64,000 bases of DNA from Microbulbifer elongatus (lineage in GTDB: Bacteria > Pseudomonadota > Gammaproteobacteria > Pseudomonadales > Cellvibrionaceae), in NCBI RefSeq assembly GCF_021165935.1, contig NZ_CP088953.1:1721501-1785500 (forward strand), given 5' to 3'. The notes under the pieces are model-generated. The model saw only the letters and a program-made list of their open reading frames with translations. It ran no database searches and had not been told where the DNA came from. This document shows, in pieces, positions 17,811 through 27,277 of the stretch (the stretch's first letter is position 1; each line of letters opens with the position of its first letter). The position numbers were made by a program, and so were the translations under genes.

Positions 17811-18821
17811 TCAAAATATCTGCACTACCCGCTCGCAAAACCAGAAGGTTGCCAGACAGCCGATTCCATAGGTGGTGGCCGTCAGTGAATGCCGTCTTGC
17901 GGTATCCAATGCGCTGAAGCGGCGGGCCAACGCAATACTGCCGAGCACGATGGCAATAAATATCAGCTGACCGAGCTCCACGCCGAGGTTAAAGGTAAAA
18001 AGGGCCAGCGGAATATCACCCTCTGGAAGCCCGAGCTCATTTAGCGCGCCGGCAAACCCGAATCCGTGAAGCAGGCCGAATGAGAAGGCGACCAGCCAGG
18101 GCCAGCGCGCGGTGGCGCTGGGCTTGCCTTCCCGCGCGCGAATAATCTCGGTTGCCAGCAACACAATACTCAGCGCGATCACAGACTCCACCGGGATGGA
18201 AGACAGCCGCACCACACCCAGGGTGGACAGTGTTAGGGTGATCGAATGCGCAAGGGTAAAGGCGGTGACAGTCCACAGCAGGGTGCGGGTATTGCGCACA
18301 ATCAGCAGAATAGCCAGTACGAACAGCAGGTGGTCAAATCCAAACAGAATATGATCGACCCCATGGCGAAGGTAGCTGATCGCAATACCTGTGGTGGATT
18401 GTGGTTGTGGTATCTCTACCCAGGGTTGGCTGGGTTGTACCAGCGCGGTGGACTGGGAGCCATCGTGATACTGAACGCGCACCAGCACATCGGTAATGGT
18501 CGCCTGCAGTCCATTGAAGTCGATACGCTCTCCGGCGAGGCCGGCAGCGAGGCGGATACGGCGGCGCTCGATCAGCGAATCCTGCAGGTGCTGGGTAACT
18601 GGCTCACCGAGTGGTTGTGTATTTTCTGGCAACCCCAGTGCGACCGGTAGCAGGCGCCCGGATTTTACCGGCGTGCGCCACAGCAGGGTGTATTCGCCAG
18701 TGGCCGTTTCGTCGCATTGCAGATAGGCGGGGCGGGCGTCGTGCGCCGCCACCGAGCCGGCGAAACAAAGCAGCAGAAGAAGAAACAGTGTGTTGATCAG
18801 TTTGCGCATCATGACTTGCAT
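17811..18821 (-). CDS. HupE/UreJ family protein
   Basis: About 336 residues. A signal peptide ('LINTLFLLLLLCFAGSVAAH') leads into a soluble periplasmic domain of roughly 130 residues and then six hydrophobic helices with the family-typical histidines in 'GVDHILFGFDHLLF', 'AHSITLTLS' and 'LLHGFGFAGAL'. HupE/UreJ proteins are thought to be nickel or cobalt permeases, but this long type with an N-terminal domain is not well characterised. The ATG at 18821 is chosen because GGAG lies 11 bases upstream; in-frame ATGs at 18812 and 18809 and a GTG at 18833 are alternatives. It begins about 20 bases after the isomerase gene and is cotranscribed with it. Confidence 0.85.
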   Translation of the reverse strand: MQVMMRKLINTLFLLLLLCFAGSVAAHDARPAYLQCDETATGEYTLLWRTPVKSGRLLPVALGLPENTQPLGEPVTQHLQDSLIERRRIRLAAGLAGERIDFNGLQATITDVLVRVQYHDGSQSTALVQPSQPWVEIPQPQSTTGIAISYLRHGVDHILFGFDHLLFVLAILLIVRNTRTLLWTVTAFTLAHSITLTLSTLGVVRLSSIPVESVIALSIVLLATEIIRAREGKPSATARWPWLVAFSFGLLHGFGFAGALNELGLPEGDIPLALFTFNLGVELGQLIFIAIVLGSIALARRFSALDTARRHSLTATTYGIGCLATFWFCERVVQIF

Positions 18822-18841
18822 TATTGGCCGCACTCCGTCAA

Positions 18842-19705
18842 CTATTCGGCCGCGAGCTGCGGCGCTGGCTCGGGGAGTACGACTTCATACTTCTCACGCA
18901 TTGCCTGATAGGCGGCCTGCTTGAATACGTCGCGCTGATTGGCTGTCCAGTCCGCTTTTACTTCTGCGAATACCTCCTCAAATTCCGGCATCCGCGCCGG
19001 CGTTAGTGAATCAATATGAATCAGATGCCAGCCGAACCCGGACTGGATGGGCCCGGCCCAGATATTATCCCTGTGCTCGAACAAGTGCTGGGAAAAGTCT
19101 GGCCCGAATACTGAGGAAATCTGTGCGGGTGTACGTTCCGGATAATAGTCCTGGAACATAAATGGATCGCCCACAGGCGCCTCATCCGCGCGATTATCGA
19201 AATCGGCGAGCGCCTGAATGGCATCCTGTTGCGCTCGTTCACCCCGTGTATCGAAAGCAAAAAACACATGGCGAAAGGTGATTCGCGCAGGCAGGGAAAA
19301 CTCGTCCGGGTTCTCCCTGAACCATGCTTGCAACTCTTCTCGGGTGGGTTGGCGCAGGGTGGAGAGGTCTTCCGCGAGGAAGTCCATTTTCTGTGCCATG
19401 CGGCGCTTGACGATAGTGTCGCCCTTGTCGAGCCCCATGGCCAGCGCTTCCCGGTAGAGTACTTCCTCGCGCACTTTGGCTTCGATCAGGTTCTGGAACT
19501 GGGGCGAGTTTCTCGGCGGTAGCTGCGTGGTACGCAGCGCCACCTGCATCTGTAGCAGATCATCCTGGGTAATAAAGATCTGCTGTGGAGTGTCGTCAAC
19601 GCTCTTCCGGTTGAGGGTGCTGTCAGCGGCGAATACCAGAACCGCTACGGCGAAAAAATGTACCAGCGGTTCCCGTAGCCAATTTTTTAAGGTGTCTGCT
19701 TTCAT
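18842..19705 (-). CDS. Periplasmic peptidyl-prolyl isomerase, PpiC/parvulin type
   Basis: 287 residues. One N-terminal membrane or signal helix ('FFAVAVLVFAADSTL'), then a SurA/PpiC-like helical part and a parvulin domain ('ITFRHVFFAFDTRG' through 'GPIQSGFGWHLIHIDSLTPA'). It should assist folding of exported proteins, probably tethered to the inner membrane. The ATG at 19705 is chosen because AGGAAACC directly precedes it; an upstream in-frame start at 19738 lacks a ribosome site. It is cotranscribed with the HupE gene that follows; whether it helps fold the TonB receptor or channel nearby is speculation. Confidence 0.87.
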   Translation of the reverse strand: MKADTLKNWLREPLVHFFAVAVLVFAADSTLNRKSVDDTPQQIFITQDDLLQMQVALRTTQLPPRNSPQFQNLIEAKVREEVLYREALAMGLDKGDTIVKRRMAQKMDFLAEDLSTLRQPTREELQAWFRENPDEFSLPARITFRHVFFAFDTRGERAQQDAIQALADFDNRADEAPVGDPFMFQDYYPERTPAQISSVFGPDFSQHLFEHRDNIWAGPIQSGFGWHLIHIDSLTPARMPEFEEVFAEVKADWTANQRDVFKQAAYQAMREKYEVVLPEPAPQLAAE

Positions 19706-19797
19706 GGTTTCCTGATCGTCAGCGCGCTTGCGGCGCACCGATTTTCTGTCGTTATTGTGAGATAGAAATATTTTTTGTTGTCAGAGTGTCGCGTGGC

Positions 19798-19839
19798 TGA
19801 TCACGAGTGGGTGCCGGTCTGGAAACCCACTCGTGATCA
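19798..19839 (-). terminator. Strong hairpin after the DUF3604 gene
   Basis: A perfect 15-bp inverted repeat (19798-19812 with 19825-19839, 12-base loop) sits six bases beyond the DUF3604 stop. There is no U-tract on the minus strand, so it is either an imperfect terminator or an mRNA-stabilising hairpin between DUF3604 and the isomerase gene. Confidence 0.5.
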
Positions 19840-19844
19840 CTGCG

Positions 19845-22109
19845 CTATTTGCGTTTGACGTCATCGAGATCGATTAAGTGCTTCGGTGTCTTGATAATCT
19901 CATAATTGGCAAAACCGAATTCATCGCTGCGAGACAGTAGAGTTCTATCGCCGGTTTTGAATACGGTCCACGCCATGGGGCCATTGCCGAAGTCTTCGAC
20001 AATCTGGTTGTCCTTGATTTCATAGTGAGTTGGCAGGCCAAGATAGGAATCTTTACTGGCAAAGCCAAAATGTTGCGGAATGGGATCGGAAGGATTGATA
20101 TTCCAGAATGTCCTCTGACCATTTTTCTCCCAGACTATGCGGAAGGTCGAACCGGTCACCAGGTTTTTCAGCCAGGTGCTTTTACCCTCGATCAGCGTTT
20201 TCAGCTCCGCATCGGTCAGCATTTTTCCGCCCTGCTGCTTCAGGTCGGCAATCCGCGTACCGCCTGTCTTCGCCTTTTGACGGAACTCGTTGGTAGGGGT
20301 GTACCAGATGGGTGAGCTCCAGGCGCGCTCCTGAACTGTGGCGGGTACGTTGGTCGGCGGCGTGATACCCAGCTCTTTTGCCTGAATGGTGGTCCAGCGC
20401 GGTGTGGGAATCTCCAGTGCCCGCGCGTAGTAAAAGGCATCCAGCGAGGGGTCGAAATCCGGATCCGTCCAAACCGTTTTCAACTCCGTTTTACCAATGG
20501 AGTTCTTGTAGCTGGCCTCCATGATATTCACCGTAGAACCGATGGCGGGTACCTTACCTGTAATAACGTCCGGCGAACGGTCACCGGCCCACACCACGTC
20601 GTACACCTTTTCAAAGGCCTGACCATCTTTGGACCAGCCCTTGACGATCTGTATCCGGTCGAGATTGCCGGCTGTAGGATCTTTCACCGCCCATACAATA
20701 AAAGCGGGCGCCTTACCGGACTCTGCCGCCGTCAGATCTCCGCCCATGGGCACACCCTTGGCGTAGGCGCCTTTTACCCACTCGCGGCCGTCGACTGCGT
20801 TTTTATCGAAATCCCACCCGCCGAAGAAGCGCAACTTCAGCCGAGTACCGCTGGTGGCAAAGGTTTCTTTGCGCTTCATGCCTTCGAACAGGGATGCGCG
20901 GGTGTTTTCTCCGGCCCAGATCGCCGTCAGGCCCGCGGGGTTAAGCAGTCGAGTATCCAGCCCCGCAAACAGGTGGCCCCGCATGCGCTCTTTCAGTCCG
21001 CCATCGGCCTTGGCGTGGCCGCCAAAAAAATTGTCCTGGCGGTAGGGGGCGGCACCATTGTGGGAATCGGAACCGCCGACAACCCCGGTTTTATACGGGT
21101 TGTAGCCGCGGGTGCCCTGCATCGCGATACCACTTTTCAGCCCGTCGCGCACGTAGCTGCCGGGGATCTTGGGGAACTTTCCAGGGGGGTCGCCCAGCAG
21201 ATAGGAGAATATTTCGTAGTCGGCAAATTCGTCATTTGGGGAGAGCAGGGGGTGCGTCTCCGACTGTCCCTTGATCTGCTTGATCTCGGTCAGCGGTTCA
21301 TTGCGCATACGCGCTTCGGCCCAGGCCTTGTCAATCGGGCGACCCTTGAAATTGACTTCCATGGGAAACATCAGGCCGTCGGATACATCCGCGTTGTGGG
21401 AGATAGCTAACAGTTCAACACCCTGCGCGCGCTGTTTGTCCATCCATGCCCAAAGATCTTCCGGTGCCTGAGAGTCAAAAGAGGAAAACGGCATTTTGGG
21501 CAATTTTTTGCCATCTTTAAAATATACGTTTCGGTGCAAATTGGCATTGTTGGGGGTCGACGTCCATTCATAGGCGTTGAACGCGGTAAATTTCCCCGGT
21601 TCATTCGCCGCGTCGGCGGCCTCATTGTTTTTGTCCCAGATCGTGGAAGCAAGTTTTGGTGCGACCAATTCCGGGAACGGCTTGTTGTCGATCATGGAGC
21701 GGCCAAGCAATAGATAGATACGCTGGATATCCGATGCATCATGCACGATCAGCTTTTTGCCGAGCTCGGTCTTCGCAAGCGCTGATCCCGGTGTATTTGC
21801 CGCCTGGATAATGCCGACATATTCGGAGTGGTCGGTCACGCCCAACCAATCCAGTGGCTGGGAGATCTTCATCTCGTATCCCAGGGCGTGCATCAGAGGC
21901 TTGCCCTTGGCGTATTCGTAAGCCTGAGCCGGGGTGGATTTGGTATTGCCGAAGATATAGGCGTCAAAAGACCAGCTGGTATGGAGGTGTTGCTCGCCAT
22001 AGAACACCTCTCTTTTAGCGGGGTCTTCCGCTCCGTATCCGTTAACACTGATCGAAAGCAGTACTGAAAATGCTGCGCCGACAGGCACTGACCTGAGTCT
22101 TGAGTTCAT
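19845..22109 (-). CDS. DUF3604 domain-containing protein
   Basis: 754-residue secreted protein with a signal peptide ('VGAAFSVLLSISVNGYGA'). It matches the DUF3604 family: 'FYGEQHLHTSWSFDA' near the N-terminus, 'WLGVTDHSEYVG', 'ISHNADVSDGLM' and 'GGSDSHNGAA'. The spacing of these His/Asp motifs resembles PHP-type or amidohydrolase metal sites, so a metal-dependent hydrolase is plausible but unproven. It lies upstream of the isomerase/HupE pair and downstream of the MetA-type channel, all on the minus strand; the family often occurs with these genes. Start ATG has GGGGAAG about 6 bases upstream. Confidence 0.88.
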   Translation of the reverse strand: MNSRLRSVPVGAAFSVLLSISVNGYGAEDPAKREVFYGEQHLHTSWSFDAYIFGNTKSTPAQAYEYAKGKPLMHALGYEMKISQPLDWLGVTDHSEYVGIIQAANTPGSALAKTELGKKLIVHDASDIQRIYLLLGRSMIDNKPFPELVAPKLASTIWDKNNEAADAANEPGKFTAFNAYEWTSTPNNANLHRNVYFKDGKKLPKMPFSSFDSQAPEDLWAWMDKQRAQGVELLAISHNADVSDGLMFPMEVNFKGRPIDKAWAEARMRNEPLTEIKQIKGQSETHPLLSPNDEFADYEIFSYLLGDPPGKFPKIPGSYVRDGLKSGIAMQGTRGYNPYKTGVVGGSDSHNGAAPYRQDNFFGGHAKADGGLKERMRGHLFAGLDTRLLNPAGLTAIWAGENTRASLFEGMKRKETFATSGTRLKLRFFGGWDFDKNAVDGREWVKGAYAKGVPMGGDLTAAESGKAPAFIVWAVKDPTAGNLDRIQIVKGWSKDGQAFEKVYDVVWAGDRSPDVITGKVPAIGSTVNIMEASYKNSIGKTELKTVWTDPDFDPSLDAFYYARALEIPTPRWTTIQAKELGITPPTNVPATVQERAWSSPIWYTPTNEFRQKAKTGGTRIADLKQQGGKMLTDAELKTLIEGKSTWLKNLVTGSTFRIVWEKNGQRTFWNINPSDPIPQHFGFASKDSYLGLPTHYEIKDNQIVEDFGNGPMAWTVFKTGDRTLLSRSDEFGFANYEIIKTPKHLIDLDDVKRK

Positions 22110-22193
22110 TGAGCTTCCCCGCCCCTTTCTCTGGGTTGATCCTTGGCGGGATCAGTATAGTCAACCACTGGCGTGCCTCAGAGGTTGCTGGCG

Positions 22194-23141
22194 TTACTTT
22201 CCCTTGGTTAACGGAATGTTTATTGTCATGAAAATGTCACCCCCTTCAGGGCGATGCTTGGTAGAGAATTCGCCATACCCCCGCAAATTTAGAAATATGG
22301 AACGACTGCCGGCCTGGAAGGTGTATCCGATCTGCGGGCCTACGGCAAAGGTCCGGCTTTTGAAATCCCCCAGCGCAGGAGGCTGCCCACTGTCAGGTGT
22401 GAGCTGCATATAGGCGTAGCCGACAAGGCCGACAAAAAACTGCTCGGTGAGTGAGCGAGACAGGCCAAGGTCGAGATGGGAGTCGATACCACTTTGGTAA
22501 TGCGTGTCAGAATTTTCAAGGTTGTAAGTAAACCCCGCGGTGGCGGAAAACTCCCACCCGCTTTTCGTATTCATATAGGTATAGCCACCTCCGATATCCA
22601 CAGCACCGTGGCCAATACCCAGGTTGGAAAGGCGGTTGGGATTGTAGGACCCAACTGGAATATCCCCCGTAATGTACGTCATCCAGTTGTGTGTGCCGTG
22701 GTTCCAGAAGAGCTGCAATGTAGGATAAAGGTCTCCAAAGCCGCTTACCGAGTCACTCTGTCTTTGCCGGAATAGCTCCGTGGCGACAACTGCCGAGGTG
22801 TCGGCGTAGCCTGGGAATAGCGCGAGGGAAAGGCTGGGGCGCGCGCCCAGAATCTGCTTATCCGGAGAATAGGTAGGCACCAAGAACTGGGCGGCGAAAT
22901 CGGTGTCCAGGCCAAAGGAAAGCAGGTTTCCGCGAGTGAGTGCCCGTGTCGACTCGGCACTGCCGGAGTAGTAATAGGTCTGCATGGGCAGCGACCACTC
23001 CGAGGTCGGTGCAATAGCGGAAAAACTCGCGTATTGCCCCGGTAGCCAGAAGCTGACGCCACCTTCGTCAGCGCGCAGCGGCAGCGATAGGCTGAGAATT
23101 CCCACAGCGGATACCCCCAACAAATGAAATAATTTTTTCAT
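22194..23141 (-). CDS. Outer-membrane channel, phenol-degradation MetA-pathway type
   Basis: 315 residues with a signal peptide ('LFHLLGVSAVGILSLSLPLRA') and a beta-barrel character throughout: alternating hydrophobic strands and aromatic girdles, for example 'NWMTYITGDIPVGSYNPNRL' and 'AVDIGGGYTYMN'. It fits the Phenol_MetA_deg family (PF13557), outer-membrane proteins found near aromatic or hydrophobic compound catabolic genes and presumed to take up substrates. The final residues lack an aromatic terminus, ending in Lys. First gene of the leftward group with DUF3604, and divergent from the TonB receptor. Confidence 0.8.
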   Translation of the reverse strand: MKKLFHLLGVSAVGILSLSLPLRADEGGVSFWLPGQYASFSAIAPTSEWSLPMQTYYYSGSAESTRALTRGNLLSFGLDTDFAAQFLVPTYSPDKQILGARPSLSLALFPGYADTSAVVATELFRQRQSDSVSGFGDLYPTLQLFWNHGTHNWMTYITGDIPVGSYNPNRLSNLGIGHGAVDIGGGYTYMNTKSGWEFSATAGFTYNLENSDTHYQSGIDSHLDLGLSRSLTEQFFVGLVGYAYMQLTPDSGQPPALGDFKSRTFAVGPQIGYTFQAGSRSIFLNLRGYGEFSTKHRPEGGDIFMTINIPLTKGK

Positions 23142-23461
23142 AATGGTCTTTTCCTAAAGTTGCTGCGGAATTTTTTTGCGGCCAGGTTCTGCACTCCAGA
23201 TTGCTACGTAAACCTCGGCCATGGGTTATACCCTATTGAGCTTAGACGTTGAGCCCATGGGTGATTTGTGAGCCATGGCCCCGCCAATATCCGTCTACAT
23301 TCAGGGATCCCTGCACTGCGGGTTTATCGGTGATCGAGCGCTGGCGCTGGTGGTTGGTAGTGACTTGAAAACTCAATCGGAATTGGAATCTTCGGCTACA
23401 ATAAATGCAAAATTTTTTCCGTTTTCCAGCAATCAATCCTTAATCAATAACGAGGAATAAC
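23142..23461 (+). other. Intergenic region between MetA-type channel and TonB receptor
   Basis: 320 bases between divergent genes. TACAAT at 23397-23402 may be the receptor's -10, but no matching -35 is seen. CCATGGG at 23219-23225 and its complement at 23254-23260 form an inverted pair that could be an operator. No small gene is supported. Confidence 0.4.
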
Positions 23462-25501
23462 ATGGATCCGTTTATTTCCTTGATGGCCGTTGCGCTGTCC
23501 GGCTCGCCCGACACACTGGAAGCGGAAGCCAATACTGCATCACTGGAAGAAGTGTCTGTGCTCGGCCGGCGCCTGAACCTGACCGGGGAGGCTATCTCCG
23601 CGTCTCAGGGTGAGGTGGGGCCGGCGGAGATCGGCAGCTGGCCTTTGCTGCGCACAGGCGATCTGATGGAATTTGTGCCTGGCATGGTAGCCACGCAACA
23701 CTCCGGAAGTGGCAAAGCCAATCAGTATTTTCTGCGGGGGTTTAATCTGGACCACGGCACCGACTTCGCCACGTTTGTAGACGGCATGCCGGTGAACCTG
23801 CGTACCCATGGGCACGGCCAGGGTTATACCGATCTCAACTTCGTGATTGCAGAAACCGTTCAGCGGTTGCGTTATCGCAAGGGGCCCTACTACGCGGACA
23901 TCGGAGACTTCTCCTCCGCAGGGGCGGCGGAGTTCACGATTGCCGACCAGTTGCCACAGGGTTTAGCCGAGGGTAGCGTTGGTGAGTACGGCTGGCGTCG
24001 GGGCGTCATTGCGGACTCCGCGGAGGTTTCCTCGTCGCAACTGCTGTACGCTGCGGAATGGCAGACGTATTCCGGCCCCTGGAGTGATATCGATGAGGAT
24101 GTGGGCAAGCTCAATCTTCTTGCGCGCCTTTCCGGTGATCTCGGCGTGGGCCGTGGACGTGTAACCCTGATGAGCTACGACAATCAGTGGAACTCACCAG
24201 ACCAGATTCCCGCCCGCGCGGTAGCCTCGGGTAAGATTGATGCCTACGGCTCCCTGGACCCGACGCTCGGTGGTGAGACCAGTCGTCATAGTCTCTCCGC
24301 GGGCTGGGACGCCCCCCTGGCCGGTGGCGATTTCAGCGCCAGCGGCTACATGATTGACTACGAGTTTTCCCTTTGGTCCAACTTCACCTACCGGCTGGAT
24401 AATCCGCAACAGGGGGATCAGTTCAAGCAGTTTGACGATCGCCGCATCTACGGGTTTGATCTGGCGCAATCCTGGGATGGGGAGCGGGGAGGTTGGCAGC
24501 TGGGCCTACAGGGGCGGCGGGATGATATCGCCCAGGTGGGCCTGTACCGCACCAATCGTCGTGCCCATGTTTCTACCGTGCGCGAGGACGCGGTGGAGGA
24601 GGACAGTCTCGGTATCTACGCCGCGCACCAGTATCAGCTGACGGATACGGTGCGCAGTTATCTCGGCCTGCGCTATGACCATTTTGATTTCGATGTGGAC
24701 GCGTCGCTGCCGGTGAACAGTGGCACTCGTTCCGATGGCGCCTCTTCGGTGAAGGCAAGCCTGGCCTGGCAGCCGCTGCCGGTGGCCGAATTTTATGCGA
24801 GCTTTGGGCAGGGGCTCCACTCAAACGATGCCCGTGGCACCGTAATACAGGTCGATCCTAACAGTGGCGATCTGGTGGATTCTGTGGATCCACTGGTGGC
24901 GTCGACCGGTTACGAGCTGGGTGCGCGGGTGTTCGTGACCGATCAGCTGCACGGAACACTCGCGGTGTGGGATCTGGCGCTGGATTCGGAACTGTTGTTT
25001 GTCGGTGATGCCGGCAACACCGAGGCCAGTCGACCCAGCGAACGCAGTGGGGTTGAACTGGGAGTTTACTGGTTCGTCACCGATGCGTTGAATACCGAGC
25101 TGGAGCTGGCGTATACCGATGCGGGTTTTGCGGATCGAGATCCGGCCGGTAGCGACATTCCCGGTGCCATTCCTTTTGTTGCCAGCGCGGCGGTGAATTA
25201 CAACGGGCAGAATGGTTGGTTTGCGGCATTACATCTGCGCCACTTCGGCCCCTACCCTCTGATTGAAGATGGCAGCGTGGAATCCGAAGGTGCATCCATG
25301 GTCAATCTGCGGGTGGGGCGCGAGTTCAGTGACTGGCGCATCCAGGTGGATCTTCTGAACGCTCTGGATTCCGATGACCACGATGTCGACTACTTCTATG
25401 GGTCACGTCTGCCGGGAGAAGCCATGAGCGGGGTGGAAGATGTGCACTATCACATTTTCGAACCCCGCGCGCTGCGTGCATCCGTCCGGTACCGCTTCTG
25501 A
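23462..25501 (+). CDS. TonB-dependent outer-membrane receptor
   Basis: 679 residues. A plug domain ('LRTGDLMEFVPGMVATQHSG' through 'RLRYRKGPYYADIGDFSSAGAAEF') is followed by a 22-strand-type barrel ending in an aromatic residue ('RASVRYRF'), the usual outer-membrane signature. It takes up a scarce ligand using TonB energy. A TonB box may be 'LEEVSVLGRR' near residue 28. The N-terminus is odd: 'MDPFISLMAVALSGSP' lacks the positive charges of a normal signal peptide, although GAGGAATAAC directly precedes this ATG. The pairing with HupE hints at a metal chelate; this is inference. Confidence 0.9.
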   Translation: MDPFISLMAVALSGSPDTLEAEANTASLEEVSVLGRRLNLTGEAISASQGEVGPAEIGSWPLLRTGDLMEFVPGMVATQHSGSGKANQYFLRGFNLDHGTDFATFVDGMPVNLRTHGHGQGYTDLNFVIAETVQRLRYRKGPYYADIGDFSSAGAAEFTIADQLPQGLAEGSVGEYGWRRGVIADSAEVSSSQLLYAAEWQTYSGPWSDIDEDVGKLNLLARLSGDLGVGRGRVTLMSYDNQWNSPDQIPARAVASGKIDAYGSLDPTLGGETSRHSLSAGWDAPLAGGDFSASGYMIDYEFSLWSNFTYRLDNPQQGDQFKQFDDRRIYGFDLAQSWDGERGGWQLGLQGRRDDIAQVGLYRTNRRAHVSTVREDAVEEDSLGIYAAHQYQLTDTVRSYLGLRYDHFDFDVDASLPVNSGTRSDGASSVKASLAWQPLPVAEFYASFGQGLHSNDARGTVIQVDPNSGDLVDSVDPLVASTGYELGARVFVTDQLHGTLAVWDLALDSELLFVGDAGNTEASRPSERSGVELGVYWFVTDALNTELELAYTDAGFADRDPAGSDIPGAIPFVASAAVNYNGQNGWFAALHLRHFGPYPLIEDGSVESEGASMVNLRVGREFSDWRIQVDLLNALDSDDHDVDYFYGSRLPGEAMSGVEDVHYHIFEPRALRASVRYRF

Positions 25502-25599
25502 CGGGCTGACGAAAGCCCCTGGTTCATTTGCGAAAAGGCGTGAACAGACACTTCCGTCAACCTGGTCAACTTGATGTTGAGACGATCGAAAGTAGAACC

Positions 25600-25634
25600 C
25601 CGGTCTACACAGGCAAGTTGCCTGTGTAGACCGG
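25600..25634. terminator. Hairpin between convergent TonB receptor and DUF1254 genes
   Basis: A 17-bp near-perfect inverted repeat around a tiny loop (25600-25616 with 25618-25634) lies between the two stop codons, six bases from the DUF1254 stop. It has no clear T-run on either strand; a shared terminator is the simplest reading. Confidence 0.55.
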
Positions 25635-25640
25635 ATGGGA

Positions 25641-27074
25641 CTATCGAGCCCCATTTTTCTCAATCACCGGTGGCCACCAGCTTCCGTCCAGTACTGATGG
25701 CGGGTTTGGTTTCGGCCAGTACAGACGGAACATGGGGATGAACTTCGAATCTGGTGCGGGCAGCCAGTTCGACTCTTTTTCCGGGCCTGGGTTCTCCTTC
25801 TGCAGGTACATGGTGATGGAACCATCCGGATTCTTCTTCAGCTTGTTGCGTTCGCTGAGGGTGTATCGGTTGAGTGGGTTTTCAATAAAGAAATACCCCT
25901 CGTCATACATGGTCAGAGACCAGAAGCCATTGGCCGGTGGCAGATCCTTTTCTGACTTGAAGTTAATGACGTAGTTGTACTTTGAGCTATCCAGCGGGTC
26001 GCCATCGGCGTCGGTCTGACCCACAGGGTAGACGGCATCCTTGGGCGGATTGGCAGGGATCCCGAACGCCGCGAGCCAGGCGCGGGCCATATAGTCGGTA
26101 CCGTAGTGGCCAACTTTCAGGTTGATCAACCAGCCGTTTTTAATTTTTCCGGAATCTTTGGTGTAGGCGACAATCTGTTGCCAGGCGGTTTTGGGTGTCT
26201 GCTTGATGGCATCGGCGACTGCCGGGTCCATTTTGCTCAGGTCAAATGGTTTGCCCGGTTCCAGTCCGATTTTTTTCATCTTCGCCACCATCGGTGCATC
26301 TTCCGAAATCGGTGGGTTGTTTTTCATCAGTGATGCCATCCAGCTAAAATACTCTTCGGCATTCAAGGCGTTGACCTGATTACGCACCGCGGTTTTCATG
26401 TCGATCTTCGGGTCTACCTTGCCCGCGGGCGGGTTGTATTCCTTGCCCCAGTAACTGAGCGGGTACAGTTTGTACTGGTCCTGTAGCGCCCACACTTTCT
26501 TGTAATCTTCCGGGGTTCCGGTGGAGTAGGTGCGAGCCATGATCCACACGGTAGCGGTGGGCGATTTCAGTTCTTTCACCCCGTCAGGCAGTTTTCCGCT
26601 CCAGCCGGGGCCGGTGATCGCGTAGGCCTGTGCCTTCTGACCGGTGCTCCGGGATCCCGGGCTCATAATCACTGGTACCCAGGCGTCATAAAACTCCCAG
26701 ACGTAATAGCGATCGCCCATATCGGGCCAGCTGACGATCCAGGGTTCTTTGGAGACATCGACGAAGGCATTGGAATAGAGTGTGTCCGCATTGGGTGCGG
26801 TGACGTCGCGGAATTTTGCCGTAGGGTATTCCCGCAAATTGGCAAACTGCCCCATGGGCGCATGTTTCGAGGTGGGCTTGGCAACGTTGGTCATCACCTG
26901 CCGGGTCATTTCCACCGACATTAGTGAGTAGCCATAAATATAGGCGTCAATCGCGAGCTGTTTTGCTTCGGCCGGAGTCAGTTTTGACTCGGCAGACACA
27001 CTGGCTGTGGAAAAACTCACAGTGAGACACATTGCGGCGCTGATTAGGGTGCGCCAGATCATCGATCGACTCAT
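25641..27074 (-). CDS. DUF1254/DUF1214 domain protein, secreted
   Basis: 477 residues with a signal peptide ('TLISAAMCLTVSFSTASVSA'). The N-terminal half fits DUF1254 ('AIDAYIYGYSLMSVEMTRQVM', 'TAPNADTLYSNAFVDVSKEPW') and the C-terminal part DUF1214 ('NGFWSLTMYDEGYFFIENPLNRYTL'). These paired domains are widespread in proteobacterial periplasms and have no agreed function. The start ATG is preceded by AAGGAG with 6 bases spacing. It stands next to the TonB receptor and near DUF3604, a grouping that suggests a shared substrate. Confidence 0.9.
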   Translation of the reverse strand: MSRSMIWRTLISAAMCLTVSFSTASVSAESKLTPAEAKQLAIDAYIYGYSLMSVEMTRQVMTNVAKPTSKHAPMGQFANLREYPTAKFRDVTAPNADTLYSNAFVDVSKEPWIVSWPDMGDRYYVWEFYDAWVPVIMSPGSRSTGQKAQAYAITGPGWSGKLPDGVKELKSPTATVWIMARTYSTGTPEDYKKVWALQDQYKLYPLSYWGKEYNPPAGKVDPKIDMKTAVRNQVNALNAEEYFSWMASLMKNNPPISEDAPMVAKMKKIGLEPGKPFDLSKMDPAVADAIKQTPKTAWQQIVAYTKDSGKIKNGWLINLKVGHYGTDYMARAWLAAFGIPANPPKDAVYPVGQTDADGDPLDSSKYNYVINFKSEKDLPPANGFWSLTMYDEGYFFIENPLNRYTLSERNKLKKNPDGSITMYLQKENPGPEKESNWLPAPDSKFIPMFRLYWPKPNPPSVLDGSWWPPVIEKNGAR

Positions 27075-27193
27075 AGGGGGCTCCTTAGTCGCTCATTGAG
27101 GGGGCAAGGTTAATCGATAGGGATTCTGGGAAAATGGTGGTGTGGGAAAGCCTCCACTTCTGAAAGTCTAGACGCCGAATACATTGCCGCAAT

Positions 27194-27223
27194 AAAAAAG
27201 CCCCGACCGGTTGGGCGGGGCTT
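27194..27223 (-). terminator. Terminator of S8 protease B
   Basis: An 8-bp stem AAGCCCCG / CGGGGCTT (27198-27205 with 27216-27223) with a run of A on its left, which is a U-tract on the minus strand, 55 bases after the protease stop. It resembles the terminator of protease A. Confidence 0.8.
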
Positions 27224-27277
27224 GAAGCAACGAACATTACATTCGTATTACACACAAGGTCTTGTCAGGCGAACCCG

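Noticed and set aside
25600..25634. Inverted repeat considered as a mobile-element end or attachment site
   Set aside because: No matching copy or target duplication nearby; its position between two convergent stops fits a terminator.
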